A DNA stretch of 49,770 bases, taken from positions 1 through 49,770 of the forward strand of contig BRYA01000261.1 of assembly GCA_030267965.1 (NCBI GenBank). The letters are read 5' to 3'. The notes below the pieces were generated by a model. It saw only the letters and a program-made list of their open reading frames with translations, was not told where the DNA came from and made no database searches. The DNA is from Triparma columacea (taxonomy: Eukaryota; Sar; Bolidophyceae; Parmales; Triparmaceae). This document shows, piece after piece, positions 9,771 through 19,777 of this stretch. Made by a program: the position numbers and the translations under genes. Position 1 is the first letter of the stretch. Every line of letters begins with the position of its first letter.

Positions 9771-11018
9771 TTACTCCACCTCCTTGAACCTCAAGACGCG
9801 CACGATGTTCTTCTCATAAAGTGGTACGAAGACCTCACTGAAACCGTCGCCGTCAACATCCCCTGCGACACTTCTGCCGACGGTGCAGTTGGTGGGGAAC
9901 AAGACTTCCATGTCGTACTCCCATTCCTTGTCGCCGGGCCTCAACATAATGTAGTTCTCAGCTCCATCACCATCCACGAGAATGTAAGGGATCTCCCCGT
10001 CCTCCTCGGGCTTCCCCCTCGGGTACACTGTGAACGAGTGCCCAGGGGCCATGCCTTTCTTCTGCACATTGTCAATGCTATCGGCAAGAGTGTGCTTGAC
10101 AATATCAGACTTGGCGAGGCCCAGCTCGTTGTCATATTCGTAAGCGAACACGCCTCCGTTGGCAGAAAGGTGGTTTGTAGCAAGGACATCCATCTTTCCA
10201 TCTCCGTTGACGTCCACAAATTCGGCTGCGAATGCGTTTCCAAGCTCGGTATCAATTGTGCGGTTCTGAAGGGCACCCTCATCGTAGTAGATGTAGTTGA
10301 TGGCCTCGGTAAGGAATTGAGGTGCAAGCAAGTGGAAGTCGGGACCAGGTGTGATGGTGTTCTTCATCTCCTCCATGTTAATGAGGAAATCGGGACCATT
10401 CATGAGCTCAGTTTCCTCCCAGCGATCAGAGAGAGGGTTGTCTCCTCCGGGATTGCGGAGCCAGACGAGGGTGCCCTTGTTCTCCTTATTCCAGGGGAAG
10501 GGGATCACATTGTCCCTGCACCTCGCGGTGACGAAATCGAGGAGTCCGTCACCGTCCATATCGATTGCATACGCCTTGTGATAAAACCAGTTCTCCATAT
10601 CCTTGCTGACAGTAGAAGGCTTGGACCCTGGCTCGTCTAGGTTGATGATAGAGACCCCTCCGGTAGTGTGGCCGCCCAAAGGCACGAGGAACCCGTGTCC
10701 AACGGCGAGGGCGTTGAAGCCAAACATCTCCTTGGGCAGAAGGGTCATGTCATTTGGCCAGTCGAGCTCGTCAGTGAGCAGCTCAAAGTCACCTCCCGCA
10801 GCCGCCTCCGCGGCATCGATGCGGTAAACCCCGTTTTTAATGAGAAAGTATGGCTCCGCGTTGAAAGAAGTGGCATAAAGGGTAGATCCAATCAGCTCCA
10901 GGAAACCAGGGGTGGGAAGGTCCAGATCACGGACATGCTCGAGCGTGTATTTCGCAGCGTCTGTAGATGTGAACAAGGAGAGGAGCGGGAGCAATGCAAG
11001 GGTTATTTGAGGTTTCAT
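9771..11018 (-). CDS. Secreted FG-GAP/VCBS repeat protein
   Basis: 415 residues in one exon. The start is the ATG at 11018, because MKPQITLALLPLLSLFTSTDA is a good signal peptide; the frame runs 49 codons further upstream without an ATG-initiated signal. At least three calcium-binding FG-GAP/VCBS-type loops are visible: DMDGDGLLDFVTAR, DVNGDGKMDVLATN and DVDGDGFSEVFVPL, each with the DxDGDG ligand pattern. The fold is probably a seven-bladed beta-propeller as in integrin alpha chains, acting outside the cell or in the secretory route. There is no transmembrane segment, so it is soluble. The ligand is unknown. Only about 120 bp separates it from the 3' end of the upstream mannosyltransferase gene on the same strand. 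Confidence 0.8.
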   Translation of the reverse strand: MKPQITLALLPLLSLFTSTDAAKYTLEHVRDLDLPTPGFLELIGSTLYATSFNAEPYFLIKNGVYRIDAAEAAAGGDFELLTDELDWPNDMTLLPKEMFGFNALAVGHGFLVPLGGHTTGGVSIINLDEPGSKPSTVSKDMENWFYHKAYAIDMDGDGLLDFVTARCRDNVIPFPWNKENKGTLVWLRNPGGDNPLSDRWEETELMNGPDFLINMEEMKNTITPGPDFHLLAPQFLTEAINYIYYDEGALQNRTIDTELGNAFAAEFVDVNGDGKMDVLATNHLSANGGVFAYEYDNELGLAKSDIVKHTLADSIDNVQKKGMAPGHSFTVYPRGKPEEDGEIPYILVDGDGAENYIMLRPGDKEWEYDMEVLFPTNCTVGRSVAGDVDGDGFSEVFVPLYEKNIVRVLRFKEVE

Positions 11019-11137
11019 TATGTGATTTTGTTTTGCAAAGAAGTTTTGGGGCCACACACTGCAAAAGACCTGGTTGTTTCTGATCTCAGCAACGAGGGTC
11101 ACGAAATGAAATTTCTCTCTCGTGATAAACAACAAAT

Positions 11138-12661
11138 TTAAACCTCGTAAGCTTTCGATCTCCATATTCTAACCTCCCCCTCTTCCCAGACCCTATCGTA
11201 CCCCTTGTCCTTTATCCACTCGTCGACATCCCGGTGGTGCCTCACTAGGAAAAAGTCCGGAAGCTCCACGTTGCCCCCCCAAATGTACCCGTTGCCGTAC
11301 TTCGCGGCGACATACATGATCCCCCCCTCTTTCCAATCGTCCGACTCGCACGAACCCTCCGCCCTGCACTCCGGCTCGCACCCGAGGATCTTGAAGTTCA
11401 CATCGTAACCTGGCAGGTGGGTGTTCGTGGGACTCCAGTGGCACTCCGTTAGAAGGTGCACGGTCGACGGGCGGGTCGGATTGACGAATGCGGCCAGTGA
11501 TTCTATCGATTTGGTATTGAGGCGCTGGTGGTGAAGGCCGAGGAAAAGTAGGACCCCGTAGTTTAACAAGGCAGATAACCACTTGATTGCCATGGTAAAT
11601 CGTCCTCCGTTCTTCCCCGCGTTTACTAGAGCCGTCCAACCCTCTGCGCTATTAATCATTGCGAAGGGTAGGACGGGGAGGAGAAACCGGAGCTCCTTGT
11701 GCGCCTGGGTGGAGAGAAGCGTGACGTAAAGAGCACATCCGAACTTGACACCCATGGGTCCGTAATGGTTGGAGATGATTGAGGAGGGGGAGGATGGAAC
11801 GCGTGGTCTGGAGGCCTTTGGGGAGGACAGTGTTCTACTTCTTGGTCTCTTGATGGTCCAGTTGAAGTAAATGTTTGCGAGAACGCCGACAATGTGTGTT
11901 CCCAGGACGGCTGGTAAAGCTTCCACCACGTACCACCCCAACCAGTGCCTCCCGTAGAGTTCGGCCTTTCCTCCTATAATATTAAAGACCAGATTGTTCC
12001 AAAACGGCGGGGGGGTCCACAAAGGTGTTTTGTGGAGCGCGCAGTCCAAGGCGTGGCAGACCGCCACGGAAGCCAGGGTGGGAGGGAGGAGCTCTCTAAA
12101 GTAGTAGCTGAAGAAGAGGCCGCGACGAGTTGCAGAGAAGGGACGGCGTCTGAGGCGGTCTGATACGAGGTCGAGGGAGGATCCGAGGAGTGAAGGGAGA
12201 GCTATTATCACTCCGGTGTAGCGGCCCATGAGGCAAGTCACCGCTGACAAAGCCGCCGCGCCGGGCATGCGACGGCCTGAGAAGTAGACAGTGAGGACCA
12301 CGAGGAGGCACTCAAAAGTGTTGGAGTAGCTGCGGGTCAATGCGTACAGGAGGAACCAGTTGGAGTGGAGAATGTTCCAAAGCGTGAGATTAGGGGAAAT
12401 ACGGAGTGTTGCTTGGACAGTGAGGAACGCAACCAGCCCATTGAGAGCGCGAACTGCACCTTGCACCACGAGGCCTCTAAAACCCAAACTTAGCATCACT
12501 CTATAGCACATTATGTACGGTAGAAGAGGAATGTAGCTACGCAGCGGTGATAAATTCCCTTTATCATCTACGTTTGTCCATTCCCACGTCATTGTCGTTG
12601 GATGTGACGCTGGCAGTGAGGGTGCCAAGGTCTGGTAGTACTCATCAGGGTCAAATTGTGT
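11138..12661 (-). CDS. GPI mannosyltransferase, GT22 family (PIG-B/GPI10-like), 5' exon unresolved
   Basis: About 507 codons from an inferred acceptor (AAATAG, at 12662) to the stop. The exon begins TQFDPDEYYQTLAP, which carries the PDEYYQ signature of GT22 dolichol-phosphate-mannose transferases. Multiple membrane segments follow, with a conserved HKELRFLLPVLP motif, and the C-terminus (LLTECHWSPTNTHLP, then YDRVWEEGEVRIW) matches PIG-B rather than ALG9/ALG12. It would add the third mannose of the GPI anchor core in the ER membrane. The initiator exon should lie upstream; ATGs at 12820 and 12800 open plausible short hydrophobic stretches, but no donor is decisive. An in-frame stop three codons before the motif shows that an intron is needed. 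Confidence 0.75.
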   Translation of the reverse strand, partial: TQFDPDEYYQTLAPSLPASHPTTMTWEWTNVDDKGNLSPLRSYIPLLPYIMCYRVMLSLGFRGLVVQGAVRALNGLVAFLTVQATLRISPNLTLWNILHSNWFLLYALTRSYSNTFECLLVVLTVYFSGRRMPGAAALSAVTCLMGRYTGVIIALPSLLGSSLDLVSDRLRRRPFSATRRGLFFSYYFRELLPPTLASVAVCHALDCALHKTPLWTPPPFWNNLVFNIIGGKAELYGRHWLGWYVVEALPAVLGTHIVGVLANIYFNWTIKRPRSRTLSSPKASRPRVPSSPSSIISNHYGPMGVKFGCALYVTLLSTQAHKELRFLLPVLPFAMINSAEGWTALVNAGKNGGRFTMAIKWLSALLNYGVLLFLGLHHQRLNTKSIESLAAFVNPTRPSTVHLLTECHWSPTNTHLPGYDVNFKILGCEPECRAEGSCESDDWKEGGIMYVAAKYGNGYIWGGNVELPDFFLVRHHRDVDEWIKDKGYDRVWEEGEVRIWRSKAYEV

Positions 12662-13019
12662 CTATTTGTCACGATTTAGGTTAAATACGGGTGTAAAAGG
12701 GTGTTAGATAGGTTATTAGCGACGCTATAGAAGCAGTACTCCAAAATAAACGCGTGAAAACGTTACAAACACTTTGATATTCACATGGAGATTGAGGCAT
12801 CCGAACTGCAAGGGGGTCATTTCAACAATATGGACAGCGCGGACGAATCCTAAGGAAGAAATCTAGGTTTAAACGCTACATAGTTTTTACGCACCCTCAC
12901 AAGAAATACGCTGACGCCCACATAAATAAAAAGTGAGAGTACATCAATCTTCATTTTTGGGGGCTTGGGGCCCGGTTGCAAGTTTTTAAGATGAGTTTTA
13001 TTCCAACACGAATGCTTGA
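12662..13019. other. Upstream region of the GT22 gene; probable unresolved first exon
   Basis: Between the GMC gene 3' end and the first supported exon of the GT22 gene. It contains the acceptor TAG at 12662, CTAAC-like branch-point candidates and minus-strand ATGs at 12820 and 12800, one of which probably begins the missing first exon. Confidence 0.5.
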
Positions 13020-14961
13020 CTATGACATTTTGGCCTTCCCGCCTCCGCCCCCTCTCCTCCCCCTCATCCTCCCCACCTTCCACCCCAGCTCAGCAGTGGA
13101 TCTTGCGGTCCCCGCCTCCACCCCGCATTCTAGCGCGCTCGCGTCTGCCACAACGACGTTCGTGGTTCCCTCCAGTGTCCCGTCTTCCCCCACCACGGCC
13201 GAGAGGGTACCGTGGTAGTGGTAGTAGGTGGTCCCCATGAAGCGAGAATAGCTAAGGAGGGAGGCGGGGCCGTCTATGGTGCTCCAGGGGGTGATTTCTA
13301 GAGCGCCCGCCATGCGCTCCGACGCTCTTTCCCACGCGGACCAGAGGTCCGACAACTCCTGAGGAGTTTGGAGGTAAGCCTGCGAGACCTTTACGCTCCC
13401 GTCTTCTTCGTCATACCAAACCCTGCGATGATCGAAGGAGGTTAGAACAGCTACTTCGGTCGTCGCAAGAAAATGTTATATAATGCGTTAATGAAGAGCG
13501 TCATCTCCTCCTCGTCGTAAACCTTTCGACGAGGAGGTTCACTTCTTTTCCATTCTCACCTCCCCTCGCTTGTTGTTCTAACTAGGCAAACCGACACCAC
13601 AACCAACCTCCCCCCAATCCAAACCTTCACGAACTCCGGCGTTCCCCAAACGATCGCCCTGAGTACAAACCTCAGTCCCCAGTAAACAATCCCCTGCACC
13701 AAGTCCATCCCCTTCCTCCATACCGCCCATACCGCCACAACCACAGCTCCCCACATTCCCCCCTCTTCAATCATCCCTTCCAAATGTCCCTTCGGTATCT
13801 CCCACCCCCACCTCGCCCCCATAGCTGCCAGCACCTCGGCCGCCTCGAACCCCTGGTGACCGTCGTGGAGGATAACGTGCCCACCGTTGGTCTCGATAAA
13901 ATCACGAATCCCGTTACCCTCACCGTCACTACCAGGACGATCTGATGACGATCCATAGCAGTAGAACACACGAGGTACGGCTAGGTGGTCCCTCATGTTG
14001 TTCCCACAGCCAGGACGATTGTACCCTGATCTTTGCAGTATAACAGGTGAGGATAGTGCGCCCGCGCATAGCGCGAGTTCGACGTTGGAGCCGAATTTTA
14101 ACACCGTACCAGACTCTAGAGCGACACCCTCGGCGGAACCGACCACGCCGTTTTTCCAGATTATACGATTTACCTTACCTTCCTTCCATGTGATGTCTAA
14201 CTTTCTTCCGTCCTCATCCTCATCCTTCTCCTTCTTCTCTCCCCTAACGATTTTCATGAACTCTTCGTAATAACCCATCCTCCCCCCGTCCTCCCTCATA
14301 GTAACCTTCCAACCCCCCTTCCTATCCCTACCTCCAACCCTCCCAACCTTACACCCAACCCTCTTCTCAAACTCCTCTTCAAATCTATCATCCTTCTTCT
14401 TCAAAACCTTCCGACGATCGCGGGTCCATAAACAACAGTTAACACCACCCCTAACTAAACCCTCCCTAACGTCGTAACCTATGTCAGGTATTGGGAACTC
14501 TAATGTTCTATATATTGGTGAGAATGGTTTATCCAACAGGTTTTCCAACGCTCCCCCTGAGAGGGTTGAGGTTGGACCGAATGTACATAATGCGTTTGTA
14601 GGGGTGTGAAGGTAGTGTGCGGCTTGGAACCAATTGTATACGTGATCAACACCAGGAACAGGGGTTGATGGAAAGGAGGAGAGGGGAGGGGTAGGGGAGA
14701 TTACAAGCACCTTTAAAGGGGATTGTTTTACGGATGATGATGTATTGTTTATGTTCTCTTGTAGGGCTGCGAGGTATGCTGTAGTGTAGTAGTTAGGGTT
14801 AGTGTAGTGAGAATCCTTGGGGTACTCACGGGTGAAGTTTGTTTATGATTCCATTATTTCATCGTATTTAACGTTTATGTCGTTGAATTAGCTTTGAATG
14901 AGTATATATAGTACTTACCTCCACCTCCAGGTCCTACACCGATACAAACTACGTCATACAT
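13020..14961 (-). CDS. GMC-family FAD oxidoreductase, divergent
   Basis: Three exons: 14961-14919, 14778-13560 and 13422-13020 (introns of 140 and 137 nt; phases 1 and 2), total 554 residues. Exon 1 encodes only the start of the Rossmann fold: MYDVVCIGVGPGGG joins AYLAALQE and LKVLVIS to rebuild a full FAD-binding GxGxxG beta-alpha-beta unit. A GMC signature (LCAGALSSPVILQRSG, then GNNMRDHLAVPR) lies in exon 2, and the C-terminal active-site His region is HYHGT, then VVVADASALE. GMC enzymes oxidise alcohols, sugars or choline. The middle carries a Lys/Glu-rich insertion, and the usual final motif is altered (GTARSTAELGWKVG), so activity is uncertain. It starts 85 bp from the divergent SWIM-RING gene. 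Confidence 0.75.
13507..13537 (-). repeat. Perfect 11-bp hairpin in GMC intron 2
   Basis: CCTCCTCGTCG at 13507-13517 is the exact reverse complement of CGACGAGGAGG at 13527-13537, with a 9-nt loop, just inside the donor end of the intron. Confidence 0.8.
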
Positions 14962-15046
14962 GGAGAACTTTGAACATAAAACAATTCAAGAAAAAATTGG
15001 GCTGATCTGACTCAAATAGGGCCCATTTCCTCCAAAACGGAAACAA

Positions 15047-16054
15047 ATGGATAATATCATAGATCTTACCGATGATAACTCTAATTCTGATTCTGATGAT
15101 ATTATTGAAATACTTAACTCACCAGAGACATTCAAATCCAACCCAAATCAAAAGTCCCACCGATCTTCATCTACCAGTGCCAAGAAACCTACACCAAAGC
15201 CAACAAAGGTCAACGCACAGTCTCACAAATCACCTTCGTCGCCTAAACGATTGGCTCGGACACGAGCAAAGCCCCCCAAGAAGATTCAAGAGCGTATTAA
15301 CCGTGCTTTATCCCAGCGTCTCTGTGTAATATCTTCCACTGCCCCTCCCTCCTCTTCCTCCTCCCCTACACGTTCATTTCAAATGCTGGGTTCTACGGGA
15401 AACGTATATGAAATATCCATATCAACAACCCCCTCATGCACATGTCCTGATTACCTTAAAGGTAATGCTCCCTGTAAACATATAATCTACGTCCTCTGCA
15501 AAGCCCTAGGGCTGAGTAGGGACGACCCTAGGATATGGCAGAAGGCTTTATTGGAGGTCGAGCTTGAGGACGTGTTGAATAGTAAGGTCAGGAAGACAGC
15601 CATGGCATCCAAGAGTGTAATCGACGCAGTTTCAGGCAAGACTGCGTCTGGGAGAGACTGCGAAACAACATCCCCGGACACGAGCGGGGACTGTGCGATA
15701 TGCTTCGATAGGTTAGGGTCTGAGAAAGTCGAGACTTGCTTGACTTGTAAGGGTTGCATTCATGCGGAATGCATGAAGAAATGGCTGGCAAGGTGAGACT
15801 CTTCCCCGCCATCTTCCTCCTCTTTTCTCGCTAAATTAACCGCGGCCTCCCTCCTCACCCCCCCCCCCCTCTCTCTTTCCTCTCTCTCCGCTTCTTTTGC
15901 GTATCGTAGAAACCCGACGTGCCCATACTGTAGGGCACCGTGGAGCGATGGGAAGGAGAGTAAGACGATAAACGAGGGGTACTCTAACTATGCAAGTGTT
16001 GCTGGAATTTCAAGGGAGAGGGACTACGATCCGGACGAGTGGCGAAGGTGGTAG
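15047..16054 (+). CDS. SWIM plus RING zinc-finger protein (ZSWIM2-like E3 ligase candidate)
   Basis: Exon 1 is 15047-15792 (donor AG|GTGAGA) and exon 2 is 15910-16054, phase 2, about 297 residues. The N-terminus is acidic and then Ser/Pro/Lys-rich. A SWIM finger (CTCPDYLKGNAPCKH, CxC...CxH) lies at about 127-141. The RING finger begins CAICFDRL and continues CLTCKGCIHAEC; its last Cys pair (CPYC) lies in exon 2, so splicing is needed for a complete RING. Members of the MEX/ZSWIM2 class with SWIM plus RING are ubiquitin ligases. Its promoter is shared with the GMC gene (85 bp). A near-identical second copy of exon 2 follows at 16109, giving two possible termini. Confidence 0.8.
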
Positions 16055-16108
16055 GATCCCCCCCTCCCCCTCTCTCTTTCCTCTCTCCGCTTCTTTTGTG
16101 TGTCGTAG

Positions 16109-16253
16109 AAACCCGACGTGCCCATACTGTAGGGCACCGTGGAGCAATGGGAAGGAGAGTAAGACGATAAACGAGGGGTACTCTAACTATGCAAGTGTTG
16201 CTGGAATCTCAAGGGAGAGGGACTACGACCCGGATTCGTGGCGAAGGTGGTAG
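16109..16253 (+). other. Tandem duplicate of the terminal RING exon (alternative last exon or relic)
   Basis: The 145-nt copy of exon 2 of the SWIM-RING gene lies 199 bp downstream and keeps the acceptor (GTCGTAG), frame, CPYC pair and stop. I count only a handful of substitutions; two change the protein (Asp to Asn after PWS, Glu to Ser in DPDEW). The pyrimidine tract before it is duplicated as well. If spliced to the 15792 donor it yields an almost identical protein. Confidence 0.75.
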
Positions 16254-16347
16254 GAAGGGTGCGGGCGAAAAAACCGAAAGGCAAATGTTGTTGTTGCGTG
16301 ATAATCCAAAAAGCTTTTCGTCTTTTTAATGTTCACAACAAACCTTA

Positions 16348-18318
16348 CTAAAACATAATGTGAGGCGGTATTATCCCCCACTGCTTGACCAACGCAGTGC
16401 TCGGGTGGTTGTTCTTAAAGCTCGCCAGCTTAAGCTTGGGCATCAAGAACCCGATGCTCTTTGCGTTGAACGCCTTAAAGACAGCGCTCATACCCGCGTC
16501 CCTCATCTGGCAGCTGTCCAGTCTGATGGTCTCCAAGTTCCCCAGCACCCCGCTCAGCACCATGTGAGCGATGAGCTTACCACCGTCGTCACCGAACGTG
16601 TTCATCCTAAGGTCTATGTGGACCATTTTAGGGAGGGCACCTGTCTCCATGGCTGACCTGAAACCCTGGATACCCCTAGCGTCAATGCTGTTGCAACGGA
16701 GGTCCAAGGCGGTTATACCGGTCCCGCAACCACGGGAGAAGGCATCGAATATAGACTTTGTACCCTTGAACTTTAGACCGTTGTAGCTCAGGTCAAGTTT
16801 AGTGAGTCTTGGGCAGACCCCGCTGACCATCTCGCGGCCTAGTGCCACGCCACCCTTCTCGCCTATACCGTCCCCCTTCATCTCCTCTACGTTCCTGAAC
16901 CTCTTGAGGTCGACGGTGAAGAACTGGCGACGTGAACCCTTCTTTTTCTTCTTCCTTTTCTTCACGATTGCATTCCCGTAATCGTCCACTTGTTCGGGTG
17001 TAGGGGGTCTCTCGATTAGCGTTACGATCGTGTCGGTTTCCCTCTGAGGGTCCTCCTCCACCGGCTCCGGAGGGTTGGCGCCTGCAATGACTCCGGCGCG
17101 TCTCATCATGGAAAGTGTGTCCTGAGTGAGTTTGAGACCCTCGAGCCTGAGCCTTTCGTCCTCGGCTTCCTTGTCGTCCTTCTCCTTCTTCTTCCTATCC
17201 TTCTCCTCCTTCTTCTTCCTTTTCTCCTCCTTCTTCCTATTCTCCTCGTCCCTCTTTGCCTTCCTGTCCGCGTTCTCAATCCCCCACTTCTCGAATAAGT
17301 TCATCCTGAACTTCATCTCGTGTGTGTCGTGGGTCCTCTTCGAGACTTCCCTATCGTGCCTCTCCCTGTCCAGCCTAGCGACCTCCTCCTTATGGAGCCT
17401 GTTCCTCTTCTGCTGAATCTCTTTCCGTAGCTTACGCTTCCTCCTTCTCTTCTCTTTCGCTCTGTAGTCGAGTTTATCCAACTTAGCGTTGTTGGTCAAC
17501 ATTTCCGCTCTCTTTTGCATATATTTAAGTGTCGGGTGCTTCCTATTTTCCTTTTTCTTCTTCCACCAGTCAGCGTACTTTTCCATCAAGTTCTGGGGTT
17601 GTTCGTCGTCCGAGTCGTACATCCACTCGTCCTCGTCTTCCTCCTCCTCATACCACTGGCCGTCCTCGCCCATGTACATTCCAGGGGGTATCAACATCTC
17701 GGCTGGCTGCGGCTCAGGCTCAGGCTCAGCTTCCTTGGACTTTGAACTCGACGAGCCAGTCGAAGAAGTTGACCCCGAGCTTGACGATGAACCTGAAGAC
17801 GAATATGACCCGGAGGAGCTTGACGAACCCGATGAGGAAGACCCGGAGGAGGATGAACCGGAGGAGGATGAACCGGAGGAGGATGAACCGGAGGAGGAAG
17901 ATCCAGAGGAGGAGGAGTCACTGTCGCTGTCCCAGCTGTCTGAAGAGTAAGAACCTGACGACGACGATCCAGACGAGGAACCTGAGCTGGATGAGCCGGA
18001 CGAACCGCTAGACGATGATGAACCTGAACTGCTTGAAAAGTCTGAGGAGTAGTCAGATGAAGATCCCTGTGGTGTGAACGTTCCGAAGTCGGCGACAGAT
18101 GATATTCGTCGTTTTGGTTAGAGTCTAACAAATATTGTTTCAATTAGCGCAAGACTTCCCGAAAAAGGTTTCAAAAACTCCAACAAACACAGACAAGGTC
18201 TAACAGTGCCTACCTCAGATGAGTCCTCGTCAGGCCGTGTTCTAATTCTTATTCTTCGCCCGTCCCACTCTTTCGCAGGCATCCGCGAGAACGGGATATT
18301 GGGCATCCGTGTCGCCAT
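16348..18318 (-). CDS. Ser-rich, coiled-coil protein with C-terminal RanGAP-like LRRs
   Basis: Two exons: 18318-18214 and 18066-16348 (147-nt intron, phase 0), 607 residues. Exon 1 (MATRMPNIPFSRMPAKEWDG) starts at the only good ATG, and the joined frame enters a poly-Ser/Gly tract of about 120 residues. Next come an acidic GQWYEEEEDEDEW segment, a long Lys/Glu/Arg coiled coil, and finally RI-type leucine-rich repeats (LTKLDLSYNGLKFKGT, ITALDLRCNSIDARG, MVHIDLRMNTFGDDG). Such LRRs occur in RanGAP, NLRs and axonemal proteins; the combination is not one I can name. A shorter start at 17697 would drop the Ser tract, but coding-like sequence clearly continues upstream. Divergent from the hydrolase gene, 179 bp apart. 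Confidence 0.7.
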
Positions 18319-18497
18319 ATTGGAACAGGGAACACCAAACCGAAAATGACAGCGAAATTAGACAGCAGAACTTTTGACAAAAAACATATTTCACACTTAT
18401 CTTGCCTGCTGTGCCGTTCATCTTAGTGTAGCCAAGCCGCATTGGACCCTGGAATTGCTTATAAGTTGTTCATATTCCGTCAAACGTCTCAAGGAAG

Positions 18498-19700
18498 ATG
18501 TTTTGGCCAGGAGGAATTTCTTCTCCTCGATTAAATCTGTCATTTTTGGTTTGCGCCGCTGTTGTGGTGTGCGGTGGAGTGGCCTATAGCAATAATGATT
18601 TTCAGAATGAAGAGTTCGAGAGCGTTGTGTTCGGCGCTGATGAAGCTGTGGAGGGAGGAAAGGAGGAGCGGAAGAAAGGGGACGGAAAGGGGGCACCTGA
18701 AACGAAGGCCCCTCTAATCTTTATTGGCTCGTATCAGAACGTCATGTATTGGAGAAGGATTGTGGCCGTCATGTGCTCTAAAGGTTTTGAGTGCCACTGT
18801 CTAACCCTTCCTGGTTCAATGACTGCTAAGGTGGGGAGGGTATCAAGCTACATATCTTCCAACCTCGCGTCAACTCCGCCAGTTATTTTTGGACACTCTT
18901 TGGGGGCCATAACAGCTCAAGGGTATGCTAGTGATTCTACGAACCCATGCGGGGGATTGATCCTCATTGCTCCAGTTGGTTTCGCCGGGGACGAAGTCCG
19001 AAAGGTGAGGGAAATCTTCTACCCTAACTTGGAGGATGGGTGGTTTAATTACGTCGTTGACTTCGTGTGGAGAAATATGTTCCGGTCTCGATGGGTCGAA
19101 AAAAGATTGATGCCGCTACTTTTCACTAGCCTGACATCGCGGACAAACCTCACTGAGGAGAGGGGCTTGTCGGTCGGCCTCTCCGAGTTCTTTGTCAAGA
19201 CTGGATGCATGAGAAAGTGGGATCTTGAGTTCAGGGAGGTTGAGGCTTCACTGCCGTCGTTCCTTTCTTCGTTGCCGTCGCCTCGCTCTCCGCTGGGTGC
19301 CAAGAGGCCCGGAGCTCTTGTCATCGAGGCGGGAAACGACGAGGTCGTCGCCAAGGCCAGCTACTTCAACACGGCAAAGATGTGGAGTGCGGACCGCAAG
19401 ATTGTGCCGGGGCAAGGACACAACATGGGCGACGAGGGCTGGGAGGAGGGGGTGGTGGGGGCGATATTGGATTTTTTGGAAAAGGGGACGGGCGGCCCTG
19501 CCGGTGAATTGTCTTCGGGTTTTGACAGCGGGGAAAGCAGCGATTCCTTCGTCGACCTCGACGCGCCCAACCAAGATTCTGACGATGAGAACGATATTCA
19601 AATTGACTTTGGGGATCTAGCCGGGGAAACGGAGATCTCCGACGAGGAAGCCCAGAGCTGGGGTGCGCGCGTGGGAGGGTGGTTCTTTGCGAAGAAATAA
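18498..19700 (+). CDS. Alpha/beta hydrolase with N-terminal signal anchor
   Basis: Single exon of 400 residues. Residues 12-30 form a hydrophobic signal peptide or anchor. The nucleophile elbow is GHSLG (Ser about 134). A plausible acid residue is in VIEAGNDEVV, and the catalytic His is in GQGHNMGDEGW. An oxyanion-type segment (LIFIGSYQNVMYW) opens the fold. The substrate cannot be inferred; the size and layout fit a lysophospholipase or esterase-like serine hydrolase in the secretory route or chloroplast periphery. The C-terminus is long and acidic (DSGESSDSFVDLDAPNQDSDDEND). The gene is divergent from the Ser-rich protein gene and convergent with eIF3e. Confidence 0.75.
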   Translation: MFWPGGISSPRLNLSFLVCAAVVVCGGVAYSNNDFQNEEFESVVFGADEAVEGGKEERKKGDGKGAPETKAPLIFIGSYQNVMYWRRIVAVMCSKGFECHCLTLPGSMTAKVGRVSSYISSNLASTPPVIFGHSLGAITAQGYASDSTNPCGGLILIAPVGFAGDEVRKVREIFYPNLEDGWFNYVVDFVWRNMFRSRWVEKRLMPLLFTSLTSRTNLTEERGLSVGLSEFFVKTGCMRKWDLEFREVEASLPSFLSSLPSPRSPLGAKRPGALVIEAGNDEVVAKASYFNTAKMWSADRKIVPGQGHNMGDEGWEEGVVGAILDFLEKGTGGPAGELSSGFDSGESSDSFVDLDAPNQDSDDENDIQIDFGDLAGETEISDEEAQSWGARVGGWFFAKK

Positions 19701-19777
19701 TAACTAGGCATAGATGGAAAAAATAACAAGAAGCCGTTTTGATCGAGAACACGCTACTCTTTAACATACCCGAATCC

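Noticed and set aside
17489..18011. Acidic plus-strand frames opposite the Ser-rich tract
   Set aside because: They are Glu/Asp/Pro complements of the Ser/Gly codons; the minus strand joins cleanly to coding exons.
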